Position numbers and translations under genes: made by a program. Of a DNA stretch of 64,000 nt, positions 54,903 through 64,000 are shown piece by piece. Each line of letters begins with the position of its first letter. The first letter of the stretch is position 1. The notes beneath the pieces were generated by a model. The model did no database searches, had not been told where the DNA came from, and worked only from the letters and a program-made list of their open reading frames with translations. This DNA comes from Streptomyces mobaraensis (GTDB lineage Bacteria > Actinomycetota > Actinomycetes > Streptomycetales > Streptomycetaceae): contig NZ_CP083590.1 of NCBI RefSeq assembly GCF_020099395.1, forward strand, positions 5,146,001 to 5,210,000, in the 5' to 3' direction.

Positions 54903-56132
54903 TCAGCGGGGGACGGTGGTGCCGGCGGCGCAGTCGGTGTCGGACGGGGAGCAGCGGATTCCGCTGGTGTCGCCGGTGCCGAGGCGGGCGAAGTTGGCGA
55001 GGCTGACGGTGCCGGGGGCGAAGTAGCCGGCGTGGCCGTCGGCGTCGGCGGCGGAGAGCAGGCGGGCGCCGAAGGCCGAGGACACCGGGTCGGCGCCGTG
55101 GCCGAGGCCGCCGACCTCCAGGTGCGGGACGTCCCTGATCCAGTCGTCGGCGTCGCGCATGGCCCATATCCGGGCGCTGGTGTGCAGGTCGGAGACGTGC
55201 CGGGCGCGCATGCCGGGGCTGCCGGCGACGGCGATGTCGGTGACCCGGGGGTCGAGTTCGCGGGCGGCGACGCCGCACACCACCGAGCCGTAGCTGTGGC
55301 AGAAGAGGGAGACGGAGGAGCCGCCGGGCAGTCCGCGCACCAGGGAGCGGAGCCGCAGCGCGCCTTCGGCGGCGAGCTTGCCGGTGGCCGCGTCCACCCC
55401 CACGCCGGCGGGGGAGGTGTAGTCGGCCCAGGCGATGACGGCGGTACGGGCGGCGGGGCGGATGCTGCGCTCGGTGGTGTAGAGGGCGTCGGCCATCCCG
55501 ACGGGGGCGGCGTACGGACGTCCGCTCTTCTCGAACGTGAGGACGTTCGTATCGACACCGGGCACTACGACGGAGACGCGCTCGGCGCGTCCGAGGTCAC
55601 CGAGGACCTCCGCGACGCGTCCGCTGCCGCCCGGGTCGAAGGCGAGGATCTGCCGGTCGTGGGAGAGCAGCGAGTCGAAGCGGTGCATGCGCCGCTTGGC
55701 CTCGTAGCGGCCGGCCGGGGTGAGGCCGTTGTCGCGGGTGCGGCGCTCCTCGACTGTCCGGGCCTGGACGAGCGCCGTCCGGTTGGCGCGGTACCGGAGG
55801 GACAGCGGGGCGCCGTTGAGGTTGCCGACGACGAGGGGGTAGCGGTCGGCGAGCCGGGTGCGGTCGGTGCCGGAGAGGGTGGCGAAGAAGCGTCCGAGCA
55901 CGCCCGGGTCCGCGTAGGGGGACGGGAGCGGGTGCCCGGCGACGCTGCCGTGCAGCCACGCGGTCAGCGCCGCGCGGCGCGGGTCGGCCGCCGCGCCGCG
56001 GCCGCGGACGGCGGTCCAGCCGGTCGTGGCGAGCATGACGAAGACCACGGTGAGCGCGAGCAGCGCGCGCCAGACCGTGGCCGTGTTCGTCCACGGCGAG
56101 GAGGGAGAGCCGAGCTCCGGGAAGGAAGTCAC
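54903..56132 (-). CDS. Exported alpha/beta hydrolase (DUF1023)
   Basis: A 409-residue protein with one N-terminal membrane segment (LLALTVVFVMLATTGWTAV) and a DUF1023 hydrolase domain. The nucleophile elbow is LFCHSYGSVVCG (GxSxG-like, with Ser), and an oxyanion region is VSVVVPGVDTN. PHLEVGGLGHGADPVSSAFGARLL holds the His of the triad. The N-terminal part has RYPLVVGNLNGAPLSLRYRANR, which is diagnostic for this actinobacterial family. The substrate is unknown. GTG 56132 is favoured over longer frames. Confidence 0.85.
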   Translation of the reverse strand: MTSFPELGSPSSPWTNTATVWRALLALTVVFVMLATTGWTAVRGRGAAADPRRAALTAWLHGSVAGHPLPSPYADPGVLGRFFATLSGTDRTRLADRYPLVVGNLNGAPLSLRYRANRTALVQARTVEERRTRDNGLTPAGRYEAKRRMHRFDSLLSHDRQILAFDPGGSGRVAEVLGDLGRAERVSVVVPGVDTNVLTFEKSGRPYAAPVGMADALYTTERSIRPAARTAVIAWADYTSPAGVGVDAATGKLAAEGALRLRSLVRGLPGGSSVSLFCHSYGSVVCGVAARELDPRVTDIAVAGSPGMRARHVSDLHTSARIWAMRDADDWIRDVPHLEVGGLGHGADPVSSAFGARLLSAADADGHAGYFAPGTVSLANFARLGTGDTSGIRCSPSDTDCAAGTTVPR

Positions 56133-56262
56133 CGCGGACCACCCTAGGAGACCGGGCGGCGCGTTCGCCAAGACAGTGACGCGGATCACGTTTGATCGCG
56201 AGTGGCGTTGGACATACGTGCGTTGCCTCACCCCGCTCTGGCGCCGGGCGGCGCCTCGGGGG

Positions 56263-56949
56263 TCACCTGGGGGCCGGGCCGCTCTCCGCCGGGGGCCGCC
56301 AGGCGTCCGTCAGGGCCGGGCCGAGCAGGCCGAGGTAGTCCGTGACCAGGCGGAGCAGATCGTCGAGCTCGCCGTCCTCCTTCTCGCCCCACACCCGCGA
56401 CGCGGCCCGCAGCACCCCGCTGCACGCGGCGACCAGGACCCGCGGCCGGGGATCGGCGGCCAGGTCGACGCCCTCGCGGCGGGCGATCTCGGCCGCCAGC
56501 CGGTCCTCGAAGTGGCCGAGGCGGCGCAGCCGGGCGGCCAGCAGCTGCGGGGTCGACTCGATCATGCGCTGGGTGGTCAGGTGCAGTTCGAGCGGGACGA
56601 CGTCCTCGATGGCGGGGCCCATCGCGTCCCAGGTGGCCATGGCCGCCTGGCACATCGCGGTGAGCGGCGGCTCCTCCTGCGGGCGGTTCTTCAGGGCGTC
56701 GAGCGCGACGGCCTCCTCGATCTCCTGGAGGGCGAGCGCGACCTCCTCCTTGTTGGCGAAGTAGCGGAAGAAGGTGCGCTGGGAGACGTCGGCGGCCTCG
56801 GCGATCTCGTCGACGGTGGTGCCGTCGTACCCCTTGCGGGCGAACAGCTCCAGGGCGTGCCGTGTCAGGGCGTTCCGTGTCCGCTGCTTCTTGCGTTCCC
56901 GCAGTCCGGGGAGTGCCTCACGCTCCACCACGCCGTCGATCGCCTGCAT
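56263..56949 (-). CDS. TetR-family repressor of the adjacent MFS exporter
   Basis: A 228-residue regulator. The DNA-binding domain is RKKQRTRNALTRHALELFARKGYDGTTVDEIAEAADVSQRTFFRYFANKEEVALAL (about residues 18-72). The C-terminal ligand part is helical and of the AcrR/DHA2-linked type. It is divergent from the DHA2 exporter across 116 bases that contain a matching dyad. ATG 56949. Confidence 0.9.
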   Translation of the reverse strand: MQAIDGVVEREALPGLRERKKQRTRNALTRHALELFARKGYDGTTVDEIAEAADVSQRTFFRYFANKEEVALALQEIEEAVALDALKNRPQEEPPLTAMCQAAMATWDAMGPAIEDVVPLELHLTTQRMIESTPQLLAARLRRLGHFEDRLAAEIARREGVDLAADPRPRVLVAACSGVLRAASRVWGEKEDGELDDLLRLVTDYLGLLGPALTDAWRPPAESGPAPR

Positions 56950-57008
56950 GGGTCCCTGCCTCTGCTCGGTGTTTCCGCTGGTCAGAATAGTGCTCTGGAC
57001 AAGTTGTC

Positions 57009-57057
57009 AGATAACGACTCATGGCGTCGTTTGTCAATTGTCAGGGCCTGCCATAAT
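57009..57057. promoter_or_regulatory. Divergent promoters and operator of the TetR/MFS pair
   Basis: For tetR (minus strand) TTGACA (complement at 57032-57037) and TTATCT (57009-57014) are 17 apart. The dyad AACGAC (57013-57018) and GTCGTT (57026-57031) lies between them. For the MFS gene, CATAAT at 57052-57057 is a -10, with TTGTCA near 57031 as a weak -35. The operator would occlude the tetR promoter and the region before the MFS -10. Confidence 0.72.
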
Positions 57058-57065
57058 CTCGGTGT

Positions 57066-58661
57066 ATGACGTCTCAGACCACCGTCGCGGACGCGACGCC
57101 GCCGGACCTCGGGCCCCGGAGTGGACTGCGGGGACATCCCTGGCTGACTCTTGTGACGGTCGCGATGGGCGTGATGATGGTCGCGCTCGACGGCACGATC
57201 GTCGCCATCGCCAACCCGGCCATCCAGAAGGACCTGGACGCTTCGCTCGCCGACGTCCAATGGATCACCAACGCCTACCTCCTCGCCCTCGCGGTCGCGC
57301 TGATCACGGCCGGCAAGCTGGGCGACCGCTTCGGGCACCGCCTGATCTTCCTCATCGGTACCACCGGATTCGCCGCCGCCTCGGGACTCATCGCCCTCTC
57401 GGGAAGCGTGTCGATGGTCGTCGGCTTCCGGGTGCTCCAGGGCCTCTGCGGCGCGCTGCTGATGCCGGCCGCGCTGGGCATGCTGCGGGCGACCTTCCCG
57501 CCCGAGAAGCTCAACATGGCGATCGGCCTCTGGGGCATGGTCATCGGCGCGTCCACCGCGGGCGGCCCGATCGTCGGCGGGCTGCTGGTCGAGCACGTGA
57601 ACTGGCAGTCCGTCTTCTTCATCAACGTGCCCATCGGCGTGCTGGCGCTGGTCCTCGGGCTGCTCATCCTCAAGGACCACCGGGCCGAGAACGCCCCCCG
57701 CTCCTTCGACCTCCTCGGCATCGCGCTGCTCTCCGGCGCGATGTTCTGCCTCGTCTGGGCCCTTATCAAGGCGCCCACGTGGCAGTGGGGCGACGCCAAG
57801 ACCCTGATCTTCCTGGGGGCGGCGCTGGTGGGCTTCGTCGCCTTCGTCCTCTGGCAGAACCGGGTGCGCGAACCCCTGCTGCCGATGAAGCTCTTCCGGT
57901 CCGTGCCGCTCTCCGCCGGCGCGGCCCTCATCGTCCTGATGGCCTTCTCCTTCATGGGTGCCCTGTTCTACGTCACCTTCTACCTGCAGAACGTGCACGG
58001 GATGACGCCCGTCAACGCCGGCCTGCACCTGCTGCCGCTCACCGGGATGCTGATCGTGTGCTCCCCGGTGGCCGGCGCGCTGATCGGCCGCATCGGCCCG
58101 CGGATCCCGCTGTTCGTCGGCATGGTCTGCACCGCCGTCGCCTGCTTCGGCATGTCCGCCCTGAAGGTGGACTCCGGCACCGGCCTGATGTCCGTCTGGT
58201 TCGCCCTCTTCGGCATCGGCCTGGCCCCGGTCATGGTCGGCGCCACCGAGGTCATCGTCGGCAACGCGCCCCTGGAGCACGCGGGCCTGGCCGGCGGCCT
58301 CCAGCAGGGGTCCATGCAGGTCGGCGGCACCCTCGGCACGGCCGTCCTCGGCGCCGTCATGGCCTCGCGCGTCGGGCACGAACTGCCGGAGAAGTGGGCC
58401 GGCGCCGGGCTGCCGCCACTGTCGAAGGAGCAGAAGGACGCGGCCTCCGCCGTGGTCGAGGTCGGCGTCCCGCCGGTGCCCAAGGGCACCCCGCCGGAGA
58501 TCGCCGGGAAGATCGCCGGAGCCGCGCACGAGACCTTCGTCTCCGGGATGAACACCTCGTTCCTCGTCGCCGGCTGCGTCTCCGTCGTCGCCGCCCTGCT
58601 CGCCCTGCTCACCCGGCGCGGCGAGAACGCCGAGGCCGCCCAGGGCGCCGCGCACATCTGA
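57066..58661 (+). CDS. DHA2-type MFS exporter, probably leaderless
   Basis: A 531-residue, 14-helix drug exporter. Motif A is ITAGKLGDRFGHRLIF. The VALDGTIVAIANPAIQKDL in helix 1 and GASTAGGPIVGGLLVE (motif C) mark drug:proton antiport. There is no ribosome site, and the -10 lies only 8 bases before ATG 57066, so the message is expected to begin at or next to the ATG. It is controlled by the divergent TetR protein. A 16-bp hairpin follows the stop. Confidence 0.92.
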   Translation: MTSQTTVADATPPDLGPRSGLRGHPWLTLVTVAMGVMMVALDGTIVAIANPAIQKDLDASLADVQWITNAYLLALAVALITAGKLGDRFGHRLIFLIGTTGFAAASGLIALSGSVSMVVGFRVLQGLCGALLMPAALGMLRATFPPEKLNMAIGLWGMVIGASTAGGPIVGGLLVEHVNWQSVFFINVPIGVLALVLGLLILKDHRAENAPRSFDLLGIALLSGAMFCLVWALIKAPTWQWGDAKTLIFLGAALVGFVAFVLWQNRVREPLLPMKLFRSVPLSAGAALIVLMAFSFMGALFYVTFYLQNVHGMTPVNAGLHLLPLTGMLIVCSPVAGALIGRIGPRIPLFVGMVCTAVACFGMSALKVDSGTGLMSVWFALFGIGLAPVMVGATEVIVGNAPLEHAGLAGGLQQGSMQVGGTLGTAVLGAVMASRVGHELPEKWAGAGLPPLSKEQKDAASAVVEVGVPPVPKGTPPEIAGKIAGAAHETFVSGMNTSFLVAGCVSVVAALLALLTRRGENAEAAQGAAHI

Positions 58662-58686
58662 CGCTCACGAATAGCCCGAACGAGCG

Positions 58687-58724
58687 AAGGGGCCCCGGCC
58701 GGTTCTCACCGGCCGGGGCCCCTT
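58687..58724. terminator. Two-way terminator between MFS and aceE genes
   Basis: A 16-bp perfect stem, AAGGGGCCCCGGCCGG (58687-58702) with its complement at 58709-58724, loop TTCTCA. The A/T ends give short A and T runs in both directions, suited to ending both convergent genes. Confidence 0.87.
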
Positions 58725-58745
58725 GTGTGCTCTAAGGGACGACCC

Positions 58746-61478
<2,733 letters not shown>

Positions 61479-61946
61479 GCTGTTCCTTCGCTGTTCGGGT
61501 GTGTCGTGCTCTGCACGCATCGTTGCGGTGCACGCGGTCACATACTGTCTTCGCTTATGTCGCGCCGGCTCCCATCGTGGACCGCGGCGACGGAAACGTC
61601 ATCTCTACTGGGCGGTAACCACCACTCGGTAGACGAAGCGTCGGAGGTGGCCGCCATGCGGCGGCCAAATCGCAACCATACGCCCCCTATGGGGGTCCCT
61701 CGCGTACGGCCGTTCGGCCCCGACCGCCGCAATCCCAGGGAGTAACTTCGCAAACCCGGCGGAACGCTGTGGCGTGAATCACTCCCGGCTACTGCCTCAT
61801 GATGGGAGTTGCCACGAGACGTCAACGTTTGGGAGGGATCGCTGGGCGGGTACTTGCGCGATCCGTCCGGCACGTGTGGACTACGCCCAATGCCTCGCGT
61901 ACGCGGGAGGCACGACAGTTTCTCGAAAGATGACAGGAGGCAATCC
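61479..61946. promoter_or_regulatory. 468-base divergent region of aceE and the DUF3052 gene
   Basis: No gene is visible. The region holds a dyad with perfect 8-bp arms, TGGCCGCC (61648-61655) and GGCGGCCA (61660-61667), and a CCCCCTATGGGGG palindrome near 61684. Both promoters should lie in it, with long leaders possible. AGGAGG at 61935-61940 is the ribosome site of the rightward gene. Confidence 0.5.
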
Positions 61947-62369
61947 GTGAGCGCGACCGCGGACCACGCGGAGGAGCGGACCAACCCCGCCGCAAGGCTG
62001 GGTTTCGAGCCCGGACAGGTGGTCCAGGAGATCGGTTACGACGACGACGTCGACCACGATCTCCGTGAAGGTATCGAGTCCCTCATCGGCCAGGACCTCG
62101 TGGACGAGGACTACGACGACGTGGCCGACGTCGTCCTGCTGTGGTTCCGGGATGAGGACGGAGACCTCACGGACGCGCTGGTGGATGCCATCGGTCTGCT
62201 GGAGGACGGCGGCGTGACCTGGCTGCTGACGCCCAAGACCGGCCGTGACGGCTACATCGAGCCGAGCGACATCTCGGAGGCCGCCCAGACCGCCGGCCTC
62301 TCCCAGAGCAAGAGCATCAGCGTGGGCAAGGACTGGACCGGCACGCGCCTGGTGTCCCCCAAGCGCTGA
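61947..62369 (+). CDS. DUF3052 family protein
   Basis: A 140-residue acidic cytoplasmic protein found across Actinobacteria. Hallmarks are [57 protein letters not shown] and [31 protein letters not shown], ending in [15 protein letters not shown]. The role is unknown. It is regularly placed between aceE and a peroxiredoxin gene. GTG 61947 follows AGGAGG by 6 bases. Confidence 0.88.
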   Translation: MSATADHAEERTNPAARLGFEPGQVVQEIGYDDDVDHDLREGIESLIGQDLVDEDYDDVADVVLLWFRDEDGDLTDALVDAIGLLEDGGVTWLLTPKTGRDGYIEPSDISEAAQTAGLSQSKSISVGKDWTGTRLVSPKR

Positions 62370-62395
62370 GCCCCGGCCGCTCTCGCAGCCCCACC

Positions 62396-62426
62396 GCGCC
62401 CCCGGCAGCCCCGCTGCCGGGGGCGC
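62396..62426 (+). terminator. Terminator after the DUF3052 gene
   Basis: GCGCCCCCGGCAG (62396-62408) and CTGCCGGGGGCGC (62414-62426) form a 13-bp perfect stem with a 5-base loop. No T run. It lies 27 bases after the stop. Confidence 0.78.
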
Positions 62427-62535
62427 CGTGCGTTCCCCTGGGACGGCAGTGACAGACTGGCCGCCTACCCGCGCCGGCGGCCGGGGCCGCACACCCGCGG
62501 GCCCGGGGCCGGCCCGCCGAGAGAGGGATGCGACC

Positions 62536-62994
62536 ATGGCGATCGACGTCGGCACCGAGGCCCCGGACTTCGCGCTGAAGAACCAGCACGGCGAGACCGT
62601 CCGCCTCTCCGACTTCCGGGGCGAGAAGAACGTCGTCCTGCTCTTCTACCCGTTCGCCTTCACCGGCGTCTGCACCGGCGAGCTCTGCGCCCTCCGCGAC
62701 GAGCTGCCGACGTTCGTCAACGACGACGTCCAGCTGCTGGCCGTCTCCAACGACGCGCCGTTCTCGCTGCGCGTCTTCGCCGAGCAGGAGAAGCTCGACT
62801 ACCCGCTGCTCTCCGACTTCTGGCCGCACGGCGAGGTCAGCCGCGCCTACGGTGTCTTCGACGAGGAGAAGGGCTGCGCGGTGCGCGGCACCTTCATCAT
62901 CGACAAGCAGGGCGTCGTCCGCTGGACGATCGTCAACGGGCTGCCCGACGCGCGCGACCTGAACGAGTACACCCGGGAACTGGCCGCGCTCTGA
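62536..62994 (+). CDS. AhpE/BCP-type peroxiredoxin
   Basis: A 152-residue thiol peroxidase. The active site [14 protein letters not shown] has the PxxxTxxC pattern with the peroxidatic Cys46 and a second Cys51; the Arg partner is in [14 protein letters not shown]. It removes hydrogen peroxide, hydroperoxides or peroxynitrite. The length and [15 protein letters not shown] are typical of AhpE. A TerD gene follows after 127 bases, which probably has its own promoter. ATG 62536. Confidence 0.92.
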   Translation: MAIDVGTEAPDFALKNQHGETVRLSDFRGEKNVVLLFYPFAFTGVCTGELCALRDELPTFVNDDVQLLAVSNDAPFSLRVFAEQEKLDYPLLSDFWPHGEVSRAYGVFDEEKGCAVRGTFIIDKQGVVRWTIVNGLPDARDLNEYTRELAAL

Positions 62995-63121
62995 CGCGAG
63001 AGCCGCGCAAGACCCTGTAATCGGTGGGAACCGGTCACTAGGATCCGTACGTTCACCGGATGCCATCGCACAACCGGGGGCAGGGCCGGCCGGCCAGGCC
63101 CCTCGAACCAATGGAGGACTC

Positions 63122-63697
63122 GTGGGAGTCAGTCTCAGCAAGGGCGGCAACGTCTCGCTGACCAAGGCAGCCCCGAACCTGACCGCGGTCATCGTCGGTC
63201 TCGGCTGGGACGCCCGTACCACCACCGGTACGGATTTCGACCTGGACGCCAGTGCGCTGCTCACCAACGACCAGGGCAAGGTCGCGAACGACCAGAACTT
63301 CGTGTTCTTCAACAACCTGAAGAGCCCCGACGGTTCGGTCGAGCACACCGGTGACAACCTCACCGGTGAGGGCGAGGGCGACGACGAGGTCATCAAGGTC
63401 AACCTGGCCGGCGTCCCCGCCGATGTGCACAAGATCGTGTTCCCGGTGTCCATCTACGACGCCGAGAGCCGCCAGCAGAGCTTCGGCCAGGTGCGGAACG
63501 CGTACATCCGCGTCGTCAACCAGGCCGACAACACCGAGCTGGCCCGCTACGACCTGAGCGAGGACGCCTCGACCGAGACCGCCATGGTCTTCGGTGAGCT
63601 GTACCGCAACGGTGCGGAGTGGAAGTTCCGTGCCATCGGCCAGGGTTACGCCTCGGGCCTGCGCGGCATCGCGCAGGACTTCGGAGTGAACGTCTGA
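63122..63697 (+). CDS. terD: TerD-family stress protein
   Basis: A 191-residue calcium-binding stress protein. The N-terminus [32 protein letters not shown], the acidic [10 protein letters not shown] calcium site, [29 protein letters not shown] and [13 protein letters not shown] are diagnostic. TerD proteins are linked to tellurite resistance, oxidative stress and, in Streptomyces, development. GTG 63122 follows GGAGG. A paralog follows 144 bases on. Confidence 0.93.
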   Translation: MGVSLSKGGNVSLTKAAPNLTAVIVGLGWDARTTTGTDFDLDASALLTNDQGKVANDQNFVFFNNLKSPDGSVEHTGDNLTGEGEGDDEVIKVNLAGVPADVHKIVFPVSIYDAESRQQSFGQVRNAYIRVVNQADNTELARYDLSEDASTETAMVFGELYRNGAEWKFRAIGQGYASGLRGIAQDFGVNV

Positions 63698-63736
63698 CCG
63701 ACGGCCCGGCCGCCCAAGCGGCCGCGGCGGCTCACC

Positions 63737-63799
63737 TCCGGCGCCGTACTCCCGTGTTCGGGCAGCCCGTACTGGGCAGTCCGGGAGTACGGCGCCGGA
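63737..63799. terminator. 18-bp perfect hairpin between the two terD genes
   Basis: Arms at 63737-63754 and 63782-63799 are exact complements (left arm TCCGGCGCCGTACTCCCG) with a 27-base loop that itself contains GGGCAGCCCG/GGGCAG repeats. It can stop or slow transcription, or protect the message of the first gene, in either strand. Confidence 0.75.
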
Positions 63800-63841
63800 C
63801 GTGCGCGGCGACCTACGTACAACTCGGGGAGGAACAGGACC

Positions 63842-64000
63842 ATGGGTGTCACGCTCGCCAAGGGAGGCAATGTCTCCCTCTCCAAGCACGCGCCGAACCT
63901 GACGGCCATCGTGGTCGGTCTGGGCTGGGACGCCCGCACCACCACCGGCGCGGACTTCGACCTGGACGCCAGCGCCCTGCTGTGCGCCTCCGGGAGGGTG
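63842..64000 (+). CDS. terD: Second TerD-family protein, cut by window edge
   Basis: The first 53 codons only. The sequence matches the preceding TerD closely: [20 protein letters not shown], then [20 protein letters not shown] and [12 protein letters not shown] local duplication is the simplest explanation. GAGGAACAGG precedes ATG 63842. Confidence 0.92.
   Translation, partial: MGVTLAKGGNVSLSKHAPNLTAIVVGLGWDARTTTGADFDLDASALLCASGRV

Overview
This is a high-GC actinobacterial chromosome window, almost certainly from Streptomyces or a close relative. Codon third positions are nearly all G or C, and GTG starts are common. Marker genes include an HrdA-like sigma factor next to dnaG, a PucR-type regulator next to fabD-fabH-acpP-fabF, a single-chain AceE pyruvate dehydrogenase, DUF3145 and DUF3052 proteins, DUF4429-SHOCT proteins and TerD proteins. 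I see no phage genes, insertion sequences, CRISPR array, rRNA or recognisable biosynthetic gene cluster, so this looks like core chromosome. All names come from reading translated motifs; no database search was possible.

Layout. 1-4 kb: edge of a TetR gene, an aldo/keto reductase, an MFS exporter and a divergent MmyB-type XRE regulator. 4-9 kb: dusB and ppdK, then a 600-base non-coding stretch with three strong hairpins. 9-16 kb: an ArsR-like regulator, a sugar ABC importer lacking its own ATPase, and a two-part glycosyltransferase. 16-22.7 kb: a KimA-like permease, a small membrane protein, an SDR, a TauE/SafE exporter, a secreted serine peptidase and a SanA/YdcF protein. 22.8-30.8 kb: dgt, a ferredoxin reductase, dnaG, the sigma factor, a xylulokinase and a small membrane protein. 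31 kb: two tRNA-Asn genes and one CAT-anticodon tRNA. 31.5-36.6 kb: a DUF1259 protein, thioredoxin, a histidine phosphatase, an OsmC protein, a YoaK protein, a class F sortase and a hypothetical protein. 36.6-44.4 kb: a MarR/CurA-like/Ohr redox locus, a nitrilase, a pyroglutamyl-peptidase-like protein, MgtC, a GDSL lipase, DUF3145 and a 6PGDH-type dehydrogenase. 44.5-49.4 kb: the FAS II cluster and FasR. 49.5-56.1 kb: pirin, a serine hydrolase, MerR, a NarL-type two-component system, DUF4429-SHOCT and a DUF1023 hydrolase. 56.2-64 kb: a TetR/MFS divergent pair, aceE, DUF3052, a peroxiredoxin and two terD genes, the second cut by the window edge.

Central metabolism is well represented: PPDK, AceE and the FAS II genes interconvert or consume pyruvate, PEP and acetyl-CoA/malonyl-CoA. 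Another theme is thiol and peroxide defence (thioredoxin, two OsmC/Ohr proteins, peroxiredoxin, CurA-like reductase).

The most unusual feature is a dispersed family of about 160-260 bp palindromic elements in five intergenic gaps, oriented the same way where orientation can be judged and sitting where base composition switches from G/T-rich to C-rich. Other points of interest are several near-perfect operator dyads, a probable leaderless MFS mRNA, phased CTTGGCG repeats before the KimA-like gene, catalytic residue losses in an aldo/keto reductase and a pyroglutamyl-peptidase homologue, and a hairpin-dense non-coding stretch after ppdK.
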